Source of the DNA: Acholeplasmataceae bacterium UBA5769
GTDB taxonomy: Bacteria > Bacillota_I > Bacilli_A > Acholeplasmatales > Acholeplasmataceae
Assembly (NCBI GenBank): GCA_002418725.1
Contig: DIER01000016.1
Span: forward strand, 4,746 to 68,745
DNA: 64,000 bases
Direction of reading: 5' to 3'
Shown: positions 51,724 to 62,324 of the stretch, piece after piece
Layout: each line of letters opens with the position of its first letter
Numbering within the stretch: position 1 is the stretch's first letter
The notes under the pieces: generated by a model
Told to the model about the DNA's origin: nothing
What the model saw: only the letters and a program-made list of their open reading frames with translations
Database searches by the model: none
Position numbers and translations under genes: made by a program

Positions 51724-54700
51724 TTAATTTTGTGGTTCTAAAAGTTTGATATGCTCATTTCCCCATGGTTTTGATGTTAATTCATCTTGAATGGTAAGCG
51801 TCATGTAGACCTTTCTTGGAAAAATCGAATTCTCAACATAAAAGGCATTACCAATGATCGTGACTTCAGAAACAGCCATGGTATATGTATAACCATCGGG
51901 CAAGAAGACTTCAACTTTATACGTTCCATACGTTGTCGTTTGAAAAACAGGATGAACATAGGAACCATTGATATAAGATGAAAAGATACCCATGCTCAAC
52001 ATTTCATTCTCACGTGCGCATGTTTCATTTCCAATTTCGGTTTGACAGATACTGATTCGAATGTGAATGTTTTCAACAGGTATGAGTGCTTCATTGACCA
52101 GTGTCACATCAAAACGAATCATATTCGTCATGTCTTGTACAGCAACATAATAATCGGTGTAATGTGTGGGATTGATGTGATAGTCCATCGCATAAATCCG
52201 GTAATGTATAAAGTTAAACGCATCGCCTAATGGTGAAAAATCGGCATAAAGGTTATCACTTTGATATTCAGGTCCTATGTTTTCATCATCAACCACTTTT
52301 TTTATGATAGCACCATCAGGGATCATCATTTGTGGCATGTAATAAGACAAGTGGGTTTGCTGAACTTGACCAATGATGTAATAGGTAGGCATATTTCCTT
52401 GATCCAAATAGACGATCCCTGTGGTTGGAAGTTGAATCACTTCTCTTTCACTGGGATTTAACAGCAAGAATTGATAGCGCTCTGAGGTGATGTATGCAGG
52501 ATCAATAATGGTATTGAACCCTTGAAAAACAGCATCACTGACAAATAAGATATCTGTTAGCATGGACTCTTCGTTCATGACTTTATTAAACTGCATGGTC
52601 TGATAATCCACATGCCAAGTCAGAACTTCTCCCCATAATTCAACTTCCTGTTGATAGGTAAAGAATATGGCATAGGTTCCCATCGGTGTTTCTTTGAAAA
52701 AATCAACTTCATAGCCTAACTCAGGCATGATGGAGGTGACGTAATCACTACCTAAAAGTGCTTGATCACCACTTTGGAGAGGTGTAAACGTTGAGCTGAT
52801 CAGCCACGGCAAATCTGATGAAACATACACATTAGATAAGTCAAAAGCTATTCTAAAGGTAGGCGCATGGTTATAGCCAATTTGGTGCACATAACCACTG
52901 ACGAGCGCACCATTATCATAAATAGCATTGGGTTCTAATGAAGGCATTTTTTCAATCAACTGATGCGTGAATAAAGTCGTGGTTAAGTCTTCTGCAACGA
53001 TCTCATAAATGATGGTATAACGATGTCTCATACCATCTATCTTATCAATCTCAAGACTTACAAAAGAGATGTGACTAAATGTAGAAATCATTATCGCATC
53101 CAAATAAAATGGATATTGGTTGACTAAATCGTTGAAACCAATGGACTCTATTTCGGATAGATTGCTAAAATTGACCGGTTTTGTGGATACATCGTTAGGA
53201 TCATAGAATAGACCAAAAGGTATATCTGAGGTGAGCATACCCCCGCTGACATCCATTTGTTGTCCTTGATAAGTAACCGATAAAACTTCGGCATGATTAC
53301 TCATCATTTTCTCAAACGATACGACATAAACATCCCCTGTGATCAGTTCAATGACTATTTCATACGTACCTGAAGGTAAAAGTTCATCAAATTCAACAGA
53401 GAACGAAACGTGACCAGTCCCCCATGAGCCCGTCTTATTATCAAACGCATGAAGTGTTTGGTTAATACCCTGTTTAACATCATAAAGACTTTGATCGACC
53501 AGATCAAATGAAACTTTATCTCTCACATGCACTCGAGATGTCATGTTCTGCAAGTCTGCCACATTCAATGTTTCATAAGAAACGTTTACTATGCCTTTTT
53601 GGTAAGGCTCGATGGGCATCATGTTTTGAGTTGAAGTTGTATAAGAAACCAGAGGACTTTCAGGTAAAGCATTCATATCAGAAACCATTAAAGACTCAAT
53701 CGCTGAAAGAGATTGGTCTGAGGTACGAATGATTCGAATATCATAATCTTGATAAGATGCTGGATCTAGTGGGTCAAACGATGCAGAAAAAATACGAATC
53801 TTACCATAATGATCTTGGACACTATCGATATAGTTTCCATGCTCATCATACATCGCTTCATAAACGCCATAACTTCTCGGTACTGAAGAAACCGATTGTT
53901 CAGTTAAACCTTGGTGTGTAAGTGATGCTCCCTGTGAAATCAGATGACGATCACTGTTTGGATTGACACCAAAATAAATCTCAGCATCATTAAAAACAAC
54001 GACATTTTCTTCAACATCGGTTTGGATATAGGTCACATTTTCTCTGCTAGGACCGACATAACGATATAGCGTTGGATAATTAGCAAGTGTGTAAGGTTCA
54101 TATGCACCATAACCAGGAGCAAATCCCGTGGTTGCATTCACACGGTATCCGGTAGCTTGCCACCAAAATAAAACATAGGTATGGGGTATATGTTTGAATA
54201 ACGTCGATAAGGTTGCATCTGCCGCTAAATCTGTTTTCCCATAAACCGGTGTTCCTCTTGCATATGATGTCACGGGTTCTAGATCACTTGTTTGTAACAT
54301 GACTGTACCTGTGGTATGGTATGGTCCAATTTCAACGAAGTGATCACCAGACTTCTTATAATCTCCAATCCATGAATAGGTTTGTTCACCTGATACAACA
54401 AGATCAGGAACTTTTCTACCTAAACCTTCAGAGACTTCAATGAAACGGTAAACATTCATCAAAGATGATGAGGTTTGTGTGAGAATCTGTGCATTGCTTG
54501 GTAAATAATAGGTTAACATTTTTCTTGTTTGGTCAATGACAGGTGAGTTAAGTGTTATTCCGCCAGGGATGTATGCACCTGAAGCATCGGTTTGTGTTAA
54601 CTCTAAATCATAGATGGTCGCTGCAAATGATGCTCTTGTTTGACGCATCACAGTATATAACATATACGCAATGGAACCTTCGTTACCTGCTTCTCCTAAC

Positions 54701-57700
54701 CATCCGGTATCCAGTGAACCTTCCGCTTCACTATAAGGAGATAAAGCTAAAATATCAAGATTATCAGGCATAAAAATACCTTCATTGATACCTTCAGAGG
54801 AAGAAAGCGCGTATAAACCAGGAAAACTTTGACCCGTGGATACTTCTAGTCTTGCGATCAGTTCAGGATTTGCATGGTCTTTATCAATATAGGCAATATA
54901 GTCATGAATGTACTGGTCAGTTCCTGAATAGACGGGTCTTGAACTTCTGAAAGGGAACGTTTCACTGAAAAAACCACCTTCATGGTCAGAGATACTGTAG
55001 TGATCAATCACTTTGCCCATATACTGACCAACCCAACCACCTTGGAAAAAGTAAGTAAATGGTGGCTTTGAGTTATCACTTAACTTGGATGTTCCCATAT
55101 AAGCTAACATATTTAAAATGACTTGATTCGCTTCTTGTAGATTACCAAAACCATCAGCCCAAGATGAGGATAGATCAGGTGCATTATCAAACATGTTGAT
55201 CATGTCGTCCATATTGATCAAATAACCAAAATAGATACGGTCAATCGGATAGGTCACATTACCAGCAAATGCCCAACTTTGTGTTCCTGTATGAATTTTA
55301 CCTACCATCGCGCCAAAAGCATAATAGGCGGTTCTGGTTGGAAGCTGTTGTGACTCTGTATATGTTTTTTCAACCCAATCGTAGGCAGTAATTTGACGTA
55401 CTTTTCCGTATTGGATGAGGTTTGACATGTAAACCTCATGAGGATTTAATGTCCCAAAATGATTTAAAGGAATAAGTCCAATAAAGCCTGAAGCGGTGTA
55501 TTTGCTATAAATATGACCGTAGTTAACGTTATTAACGACTGATAAAACACCCATCGCCAAGATACCAGCACTTTTCACTTTAGACTGATTGGAGATGGTA
55601 TGTGAGGATTCATTGGTTTCACCCCACGCATAAACATCACCATAATTGATGGTGAATGCAATCTTAGACAGATGATGATTGTCCAAAGGTGATGCTTGGG
55701 TTAAATCTGACTTTAAGTCGTTTCTAATCACGATACCTGATGCATGGGACGTTCCTGAGACGCTCATTTGGGTAACGTGAATGTTTCCGCTGTTCGCACT
55801 ATCCATCACTGTTGCATAGGGTCCAATCAAAAGCGATGTAATCCCACTTGCAGATGCATGTGAAGAAGTCGTTTGATGGGTATTCGATACAAAGATATCA
55901 CCAAGATTAAACGCTTTTGTCATTAAACCGTGTTGCTGATAAACAATACCTGAGTTATAGATATGCTTTGCATAAGTGCCTGATACTTGAAGATCTCCTG
56001 TGTTTAAGACATTGTGTAAAGGACCATCCATTGACACAAAATTGATCGATGTTGGATCGATCTGACGATGGATGGAATATGCTGTATTGAGGTGATGGAG
56101 CACGATACCTGCAACATAAACATCTGCATCAAACGATACCCCACCTAAGGTTTTAAGCGTGATTTCTCCACCTTGGAAGATGTCTTTTCCTTCAAAACCT
56201 TCTGATAAAACATTGGTAATTCCAGATAAGTTTAATGAAGACATGGGATAACTTGATGAAATGTGATGACCGATGTTAAATAGCATATCTCCCGTATTTC
56301 TTAAGTGTTCAAGATGCATGTTTTCCCCATAAACCATCATGGTATAGGTGATTTTTTCTTGTGTTAATGCATCTGAAGTCGTCATATTCACATGACCTTT
56401 ATTTTCAAGGTGGAATAAGTGGATATCGCTATTTTCTTTTCCATAAAGAAGTGTTGCGTAACCATCAACATAAGTGGCATCAACATTGACAGATGAACGG
56501 TTAAATAATCCTTCCATATGACCAGAAGAACCCTTAATGTTTAGACCTAAAGAAAGCTCGATCTGTTGATGATATCTTACCTCTTCAGTCAGCAAGAGTG
56601 TTGATGTATCGATGAATAGACTTCCCTGATGTGTTAAACGTGCTAACTTAAATGTGCTATTATCAAGATGACCTAAACCACTGATGACCGCTTTTTCAGA
56701 TGTCTTTGGCAAAACCGTTAGGACACCTTTTTGAAGTGCTTGGTTGATGAAAACTGTGTCTTTTAAAAGTCCAAAAAGACCACCGATATAGACATGGTTT
56801 GCATTTAATAAGGGCGGTTGATATGTCATGTGACCCGTATAAACGACCTCTTGAAATTGAACATTTGATCCATAGCCTAATACGCCACCGATCATCTGAA
56901 ATTGTTCCATGTTTAATGCTGTATAAAAACCAGTCATATCCATGTCAGTGATGTTTTGATCTACCTTCACATTGGATGCTGAACCCACCAAACCACCTTG
57001 CTTGATTTCAAGTGTAGACTGGGGCTCTAAAATCGCACCTGACATTAATCCCGTGATACTGCTTGATGAGATCGTCCCTGAAGCTTCACCTGCAAAGCCA
57101 CCGATGACCATGTTTTGAATAGGTTTCGGTGTTCCTGTAAACATCATCTGTCCATCCACATGCACATTCTCAATCGAACCATGAATCATTTCTCCTGCGA
57201 GGATGCCTATCTTTAGCGCATTGGACTTTATTTTTTCTTGATTTACAGATAGCGTGACAGATCTAAAATTAAGATGTGATATCTTGCCAAATAAAACGTT
57301 AAACAGTCCTATCGTGTCGTATGCGAACTGGTTTTCGATGTGATGAAGTGATAAATTGAATATCGTGTAATAACCATAAGCACCACCGTTAGCGGGTTCA
57401 TGAGGATATAACGTTTTTTGTGATTGCATAACATTCGAGGTAAAGGTTCCGTTAAAACTGACCTTTTGAGCTCTATAGGCATCTCTTGAGACCATGGCCA
57501 TGTCAATGTCGTGATCTAGGACAAAGGTAGACTTTCTAAAATAACCTGAGCGCATCAGTAACTTTTGCATCACGATCATATCCACAGGCTTTTGAATCAA
57601 GAGTTTATGATCAGTTACCTGAAGTCCTTGAAGTGATGGGTATACATCATGTCCCTTTACCTGATCGATTTCATGGGGATATAAAACTAAACCGTGATAA

Positions 57701-58671
57701 GCATCATTAAAATACCAATCTGATGAAAAAAAAGATGCGACTTGGAATTGTTCTGTTTCTAAACCTATACCTAAACTGCCAAGTGCAGATTCACTATAGA
57801 GCGTATCATCAAAATAAATACGAGTCATCGTCCCTAAATTTTCACTTAAAACAGGGTGAACCGAAAGCGCGTGTGTCACAGCTCTACTTCTGACATAAGG
57901 TGCTGCAATCCAAAGATCACGGAGGATACCTTTATTTACACTGACAAGCCCTGCCATATGAAAAGCACCATCGACATGCATACCAGAGGCTTCTTTGCGT
58001 GTGTCTTTGACATAGACATGCTCGATAACGCCATTGTTTTCTCCTGCAATATAGGCTGCATAGCGCATGTTTCCCCATTCAATGGGTTGAATCATAATCG
58101 GGTTAACAAGTCCAAAATGATGGATGTGAGCAGACGCAGAAACGTTTGAAAACATCGATAAAAAGCGCATGCCCTGAAAGTTCATTTCATACGTATCTTC
58201 ATCTAGAATAGAGGTAAAATAGAGATTTGTAATCTCAAAACCCTGTCCATTAAATGTCCCTGTAAAAGGCTCTATAACGCCAATAGGGTTGAATGTAAAG
58301 TTGATATTCTCTAAGACCGCATCATAGTAATCAATGTCGTTTCCGAGCACATAGTCTTGTGCTAAATAGCTCAAACGATGTTCACCAAGAGTGAGTCTTG
58401 ATAAATGATAAAGATCGGTTGCTTTTTCAATGACATAGATGTGTGATTCTTCAATCAGTTGTGGTTGATCGATGATCAACTCAAAAGGTCGGTAATCCGT
58501 TTCGTAAGCGACAGGTTTTAACGTATCAAATGGGAGGTCGCCAGACCAAGATGTCGAATCACTTAAGTCTCGTGCAATCACTTTATCAAGTTGTGGGATG
58601 GTAACAAACAAAAAAAGGAAGGCAACCATGATGATCCCTATCATGCATTTTTTGAGTAGGTTTCTGTTCAT
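51724..58671 (-). CDS. Giant exported surface protein with GLUG/beta-helix repeats, 2315 aa
   Basis: N-terminal hydrophobic segment at about 9-25, without the AWF motif. Residues 104-150 (QDYVLGNDIDYYDAVLE..., FTGTFNGQGFEITNL) are a GLUG-type beta-helix entry. From there to about 1075 are irregular beta-helix turns, including NTGDLQV, NLGDIFV, NSGNIHV, NYGDVYAWG and NYGHIYSKY at about 880-1075. The C-terminal 1100 residues have beta-sandwich-like features and no repeats I could define. No LPxTG, no C-terminal membrane segment. Likely a secreted adhesin or fibre component. It is the last gene of module B, 22 bp after the 222-aa gene. Confidence 0.75.
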   Translation of the reverse strand: MNRNLLKKCMIGIIMVAFLFLFVTIPQLDKVIARDLSDSTSWSGDLPFDTLKPVAYETDYRPFELIIDQPQLIEESHIYVIEKATDLYHLSRLTLGEHRLSYLAQDYVLGNDIDYYDAVLENINFTFNPIGVIEPFTGTFNGQGFEITNLYFTSILDEDTYEMNFQGMRFLSMFSNVSASAHIHHFGLVNPIMIQPIEWGNMRYAAYIAGENNGVIEHVYVKDTRKEASGMHVDGAFHMAGLVSVNKGILRDLWIAAPYVRSRAVTHALSVHPVLSENLGTMTRIYFDDTLYSESALGSLGIGLETEQFQVASFFSSDWYFNDAYHGLVLYPHEIDQVKGHDVYPSLQGLQVTDHKLLIQKPVDMIVMQKLLMRSGYFRKSTFVLDHDIDMAMVSRDAYRAQKVSFNGTFTSNVMQSQKTLYPHEPANGGAYGYYTIFNLSLHHIENQFAYDTIGLFNVLFGKISHLNFRSVTLSVNQEKIKSNALKIGILAGEMIHGSIENVHVDGQMMFTGTPKPIQNMVIGGFAGEASGTISSSSITGLMSGAILEPQSTLEIKQGGLVGSASNVKVDQNITDMDMTGFYTALNMEQFQMIGGVLGYGSNVQFQEVVYTGHMTYQPPLLNANHVYIGGLFGLLKDTVFINQALQKGVLTVLPKTSEKAVISGLGHLDNSTFKLARLTHQGSLFIDTSTLLLTEEVRYHQQIELSLGLNIKGSSGHMEGLFNRSSVNVDATYVDGYATLLYGKENSDIHLFHLENKGHVNMTTSDALTQEKITYTMMVYGENMHLEHLRNTGDMLFNIGHHISSSYPMSSLNLSGITNVLSEGFEGKDIFQGGEITLKTLGGVSFDADVYVAGIVLHHLNTAYSIHRQIDPTSINFVSMDGPLHNVLNTGDLQVSGTYAKHIYNSGIVYQQHGLMTKAFNLGDIFVSNTHQTTSSHASASGITSLLIGPYATVMDSANSGNIHVTQMSVSGTSHASGIVIRNDLKSDLTQASPLDNHHLSKIAFTINYGDVYAWGETNESSHTISNQSKVKSAGILAMGVLSVVNNVNYGHIYSKYTASGFIGLIPLNHFGTLNPHEVYMSNLIQYGKVRQITAYDWVEKTYTESQQLPTRTAYYAFGAMVGKIHTGTQSWAFAGNVTYPIDRIYFGYLINMDDMINMFDNAPDLSSSWADGFGNLQEANQVILNMLAYMGTSKLSDNSKPPFTYFFQGGWVGQYMGKVIDHYSISDHEGGFFSETFPFRSSRPVYSGTDQYIHDYIAYIDKDHANPELIARLEVSTGQSFPGLYALSSSEGINEGIFMPDNLDILALSPYSEAEGSLDTGWLGEAGNEGSIAYMLYTVMRQTRASFAATIYDLELTQTDASGAYIPGGITLNSPVIDQTRKMLTYYLPSNAQILTQTSSSLMNVYRFIEVSEGLGRKVPDLVVSGEQTYSWIGDYKKSGDHFVEIGPYHTTGTVMLQTSDLEPVTSYARGTPVYGKTDLAADATLSTLFKHIPHTYVLFWWQATGYRVNATTGFAPGYGAYEPYTLANYPTLYRYVGPSRENVTYIQTDVEENVVVFNDAEIYFGVNPNSDRHLISQGASLTHQGLTEQSVSSVPRSYGVYEAMYDEHGNYIDSVQDHYGKIRIFSASFDPLDPASYQDYDIRIIRTSDQSLSAIESLMVSDMNALPESPLVSYTTSTQNMMPIEPYQKGIVNVSYETLNVADLQNMTSRVHVRDKVSFDLVDQSLYDVKQGINQTLHAFDNKTGSWGTGHVSFSVEFDELLPSGTYEIVIELITGDVYVVSFEKMMSNHAEVLSVTYQGQQMDVSGGMLTSDIPFGLFYDPNDVSTKPVNFSNLSEIESIGFNDLVNQYPFYLDAIMISTFSHISFVSLEIDKIDGMRHRYTIIYEIVAEDLTTTLFTHQLIEKMPSLEPNAIYDNGALVSGYVHQIGYNHAPTFRIAFDLSNVYVSSDLPWLISSTFTPLQSGDQALLGSDYVTSIMPELGYEVDFFKETPMGTYAIFFTYQQEVELWGEVLTWHVDYQTMQFNKVMNEESMLTDILFVSDAVFQGFNTIIDPAYITSERYQFLLLNPSEREVIQLPTTGIVYLDQGNMPTYYIIGQVQQTHLSYYMPQMMIPDGAIIKKVVDDENIGPEYQSDNLYADFSPLGDAFNFIHYRIYAMDYHINPTHYTDYYVAVQDMTNMIRFDVTLVNEALIPVENIHIRISICQTEIGNETCARENEMLSMGIFSSYINGSYVHPVFQTTTYGTYKVEVFLPDGYTYTMAVSEVTIIGNAFYVENSIFPRKVYMTLTIQDELTSKPWGNEHIKLLEPQN

Positions 58672-58692
58672 GTCATCCCTCCTTCATTTCAT

Positions 58693-59361
58693 TTAACTAA
58701 ATGGGTTATAATCGATCTTCCAAACCTCTTGGTATCTGTTCGCTTGAACCACTTCGATCGACAAAGAAATCTCTAAATAAATAGTCTCAACAAACTGATC
58801 ATTTGATCTTGCATACATCATGAGTCCTCCATCTGCTAACTTTAACTGAATGGACTCTCTTTCAGAAACAATCTGATCGATATATTGATATCCGTCTTCA
58901 TGATGAATCACTTGATAACCCTCGCCAAACATCACATTGGAAAACGGATGAAACCCAGGACGACTGACCGTAATGGCCATCGCTTCTCTTAAGGTTTCAG
59001 CTTTATCGATGTAATAACGCTCTTTGATGTATGATTCCATCCATTTAATTCTGATGCGAGATGCGTAAGTAGGTGTGATAGAGACATCAATGTTTAACTT
59101 TGAAAGGGCGTTTACTGCATCTGGATCTGAGACATTGACAAGCAATACATGACGTTCATGATCATAATAAGGACTCAGAAAATCTACTGTTATCTCATCA
59201 AATGACATCACCATCGTGATGCCAACATCACCTGTTGAAAGTTGAATGTTAGATGTTATCTCTTTCCTATAATAAGCATATGTCACATAAAACGTACTGA
59301 CAAGAAGTAACAGATAAATGATAAAGATGATGAATAGTCGTTTTATCGCAATATTAGGCAT
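58693..59361 (-). CDS. Exported protein with YAYY motif, 222 aa
   Basis: Start ATG 59361 is preferred over a GTG six codons upstream (AGGGTGA lies 5 nt before the ATG). MPNIAIKRLFIIFIIYLLLLVSTFYVTYAYYRKEITS has one membrane segment and the variant motif YAYY, close to the TasA/CalY form (AYFSD). Downstream are beta strands and VETIYLEISLSIEV near the C-terminus. It overlaps the 216-aa gene by 8 bp. Confidence 0.6.
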   Translation of the reverse strand: MPNIAIKRLFIIFIIYLLLLVSTFYVTYAYYRKEITSNIQLSTGDVGITMVMSFDEITVDFLSPYYDHERHVLLVNVSDPDAVNALSKLNIDVSITPTYASRIRIKWMESYIKERYYIDKAETLREAMAITVSRPGFHPFSNVMFGEGYQVIHHEDGYQYIDQIVSERESIQLKLADGGLMMYARSNDQFVETIYLEISLSIEVVQANRYQEVWKIDYNPFS

Positions 59362-60004
59362 CAAAATCACCCTTCCCACTGATCATAAAATACGAAAGAT
59401 CTAGTGTATATGTTTTCAATTTATAGTCATCTCCAGGTGCCAAACGTTGATAATCTGCCCAGATAATCATTTGCATTTGATACTGTGTCCCAGGCTTTAA
59501 AACCATCTGTTTTAAGTGATCGAGCACTATTTGATTATGTGCTTCTATCGAATCCAAGAAGGCTTCTTTACTTACCGCTTGACTACCAATATTTCTTAAA
59601 TAACTGTGATAATCAGACACACTCACATGACCTGACTCTACGATACCTTCATCGATCAGCAAGATGATGAGTTCAGGATGTTCATGTGTGAAAGACATCC
59701 ATACTTTCACCAAAGGTGATAAGGATGACACATTCAAATAAATCGTATAGTTAAGTCCCACTTCATTAAAACCATCAGAGACTTCATTGTTCATGACTTC
59801 TTCTTCAAAATCAACATAACTCAAGCCATCAATCACTAAACTAGAACCGATGATATCTTGTCCAAGCATGAGACTCACCTGGATATCATGAGAGGTTAGT
59901 TGAACGAGTGATTTCCGCTGAACATACGTAAACCATGCATAGCTTACCGATGAAACCATCACGATAGCCATGACGAACAAACTCACAATCATCCATTTTT
60001 TCAT
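59354..60004 (-). CDS. Exported protein with YAWF motif, 216 aa
   Basis: MKKWMIVSLFVMAIVMVSSVSYAWFTYVQRKSLVQLTSHDIQVSL is a clear example of the cluster's export signal. The C-terminal YQMQMIIWADYQRLAPGDDYKLKTYTLDLSYFMISG is beta-rich and resembles the end of the W-x-E-G subunits without the EG. It lies 8 bp after the 247-aa gene. Predicted minor subunit; inference. Confidence 0.6.
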   Translation of the reverse strand: MKKWMIVSLFVMAIVMVSSVSYAWFTYVQRKSLVQLTSHDIQVSLMLGQDIIGSSLVIDGLSYVDFEEEVMNNEVSDGFNEVGLNYTIYLNVSSLSPLVKVWMSFTHEHPELIILLIDEGIVESGHVSVSDYHSYLRNIGSQAVSKEAFLDSIEAHNQIVLDHLKQMVLKPGTQYQMQMIIWADYQRLAPGDDYKLKTYTLDLSYFMISGKGDFDA

Positions 60005-60012
60005 GTCTTCAC

Positions 60013-60756
60013 CTACTGTTGAGATGGGCTAATCATCATGTAAATATCTTCGATTTGAAGCATTTGATGTGCAAAATGATTGTAATTTGGATAACTCAAG
60101 CCATCTGGATCTAAAAAAGTTAACGTAGGATCATAATAAATGTCAAAGTAAATGAGAATGATCACTTGTGTTTCCGTGGTCGGATTCATGGGTAGGTGAT
60201 GAATGAGTGGATAAATGGTTTGGATTGTGCCAGTAAAATAATCTGAATGAATTTCTGTTGGAGCGACATCCTTTTGATCAGAACTTTCCACATCATCAAC
60301 CACATAGGACACTTTGGTGATTTCATATAAAAAGGCATCTTGAATACGGGTGTGCCCAGCATAAAGTGATTGTACACGACCTAAATCTAAATTGAGATAA
60401 CCACCAAAACCTATCGAAACAATCCGAAGTGCAAAACTAAACCGGTCTCCAGGACCAACCGATGTTTTATATTCAAACATCGTTGTCGGGTTTGGAATGG
60501 CATCATAACACTGATCTGTTAGACTTACACTACACAAGGTATCAGGAAGCAATCGGTTGGGATCACCGTTATGCCATGAATCTTTAAACCGATAAAATTC
60601 ATATTCTGCTTCAACATCAGAGATATTTGAAATGAGTCTCGCATCATTGATGTTGGTGAGGATAAACCACGCATACGTTGTGACAAACAACAGACAAAAC
60701 GCAGTTAAAAAGTAGATGACGGACATCCATAAAACTTTATGATTTGTATGTTTCAT
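60013..60756 (-). CDS. Exported protein with YAWF motif, 247 aa
   Basis: Three possible starts (GTG 60762, ATG 60759, ATG 60756) follow GAGGTGA; I use 60756 for spacing. MKHTNHKVLWMSVIYFLTAFCLLFVTTYAWFILTNINDARL carries the export motif. Contains CSVSLTDQCYDAIPNP, an unusual Cys pair for this cluster. The C-terminus TQVIILIYFDIYYDPTLTFLDPDG is hydrophobic-acidic. It follows the module B AAA+ gene by 23 bp. Confidence 0.6.
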   Translation of the reverse strand: MKHTNHKVLWMSVIYFLTAFCLLFVTTYAWFILTNINDARLISNISDVEAEYEFYRFKDSWHNGDPNRLLPDTLCSVSLTDQCYDAIPNPTTMFEYKTSVGPGDRFSFALRIVSIGFGGYLNLDLGRVQSLYAGHTRIQDAFLYEITKVSYVVDDVESSDQKDVAPTEIHSDYFTGTIQTIYPLIHHLPMNPTTETQVIILIYFDIYYDPTLTFLDPDGLSYPNYNHFAHQMLQIEDIYMMISPSQQ

Positions 60757-60779
60757 CATCACTTCACCTCACTTTATCT

Positions 60780-62306
60780 TTAGAATGTTTTTTTGATTCT
60801 CGTTAAGAATTCTTGACATTCTTCAAATTGATCTTTACCAAACAATTTGGTAATCAATTTGGATAAATCATTAATTTCATCTTGTAAGAAGGGGAGATTT
60901 AATCCTTCAAACTTTCTAAATATTTTACGTGCGACCATATAATCTAGTGCTTCATTTTCGGTTCCACCGGATGCGACATAGACAGGGACGAACGCTTTGA
61001 TCTGTTTCATAATACGATTACCAAAGGTAACTTTAAAGTTTTTCGTAATAAAATGGTCTAATTTTTCTAAGTTTTCTTTCGCAAGCGGACTTAAAGGAAA
61101 TTCTTCTTGAGCTTTACGAAATAAACTATCTAAATACTGATGATTCATCGTGATACCATCGGTTGGTGGTGCATCAATGAATTCAGATTTTGTGTTGATT
61201 TCAATGGGTGTCGCACGGTCATAAACTTTATCGGTGATGATAAATGTGGAATCATCTTTATTGGCCGTACCCACAAACCAAACGTGTTGTGGCAGCAAGA
61301 TTTTGCCTTTGATTAAATGCTTAGGATCACCAGGCTTCGTTTCAGGCACGATATCCACTAACCATTTATCAGCATCAGGCATTTCCATGATCGATAAAAG
61401 TTCTGCAAAATAATACTCAACACGCGCTAAGTTCATTTCATCCAAGACGACGATATTGATATCTTCACGATACGTGGTTTCATAAATGGATTTTAAGAAA
61501 TCAGTTTCGTTAAATTTCTTCGTAAATTCATTGAGGTAACCTAACATTTCCGCGCGATCACGCCAAGACGGTTGAACAGGAATGATGTAAGCATCATGCT
61601 GGAAGAATTTACCCATCGCGTATGGAAGTGATGTTTTACCGGTACCAGAGATACCTTCTAAAATCATCGTGTGCGATGCAGCCATACCCGCAAAAAATGC
61701 TGATATGATCTTTCTGTTATAGTAAAGTTTAAGTCGAGATGCTGAAAAGTTAATGAATCTTGTAACAATATCCTTCAGTGAGATCATGTCTTCTTCTGTC
61801 ATTTCAATGCGTTTAATTTGAAATTGATATTCTTCATCAACCATCGAAAGTTTGACAAAACGTCCTGTGGATACATCCTCAGTTTCTTCAGGTTTGTCTT
61901 CCTCAGGTTGATCAGGATTGATTCCTAAATTGGAGACCTTAAGTGCCAAAATCTTATTTTTTTCATCAATAAGTTCAATCGTCTTTTGATTTAAAAACGC
62001 GATTTCTGAAACGAGTTCATCTTTCTCTAACTCGCTTTTAACAAACTTGATGTATTTCTTTAAAAATTGAACAATCTTGATCACAATCACAGCGATGAAG
62101 ATAAGATTGACAATGCTAACCATGACAAACATCAGCCAATCAAGTAATGTAAACTGAAGACTTGCCAGCATAAATTTTTCAAATAACTCTTTTATCCCGT
62201 TGACAAAGAAACCTGCAAAGGTTTGAAAGAGTCCTTTAAAGAACTCTCCGATGTGGCGGAAAATGTCTCTGATGAAATTGATATAATAACGTCCAAATTC
62301 AACCAC
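60780..62306 (-). CDS. Membrane-anchored McrB-like AAA+ ATPase (module B)
   Basis: 508 residues, GTG start at 62304-62306 after GGAGG. The layout matches module A's enzyme: aromatic N-terminus, membrane segment at about 57-76, coiled coil, acidic linker, then AAA+ with MILEGISGTGKTSLPYAMGKFF, IVVLDEMNLARVEYYFAELLSIMEMPDAD, FVGTANKDDSTFIITDKVYDRATPIE and RIMKQIKAFVPVYVASGG. All catalytic residues are intact although the neighbouring peptidase paralogue is degenerate. Confidence 0.82.
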   Translation of the reverse strand: MVEFGRYYINFIRDIFRHIGEFFKGLFQTFAGFFVNGIKELFEKFMLASLQFTLLDWLMFVMVSIVNLIFIAVIVIKIVQFLKKYIKFVKSELEKDELVSEIAFLNQKTIELIDEKNKILALKVSNLGINPDQPEEDKPEETEDVSTGRFVKLSMVDEEYQFQIKRIEMTEEDMISLKDIVTRFINFSASRLKLYYNRKIISAFFAGMAASHTMILEGISGTGKTSLPYAMGKFFQHDAYIIPVQPSWRDRAEMLGYLNEFTKKFNETDFLKSIYETTYREDINIVVLDEMNLARVEYYFAELLSIMEMPDADKWLVDIVPETKPGDPKHLIKGKILLPQHVWFVGTANKDDSTFIITDKVYDRATPIEINTKSEFIDAPPTDGITMNHQYLDSLFRKAQEEFPLSPLAKENLEKLDHFITKNFKVTFGNRIMKQIKAFVPVYVASGGTENEALDYMVARKIFRKFEGLNLPFLQDEINDLSKLITKLFGKDQFEECQEFLTRIKKTF

Positions 62307-62324
62307 AATAAACCTCCAATAGAC

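Noticed and set aside
51724..58671. Sortase-anchored adhesin
   Set aside because: No LPxTG-like motif or C-terminal membrane segment, and no sortase gene in the window.
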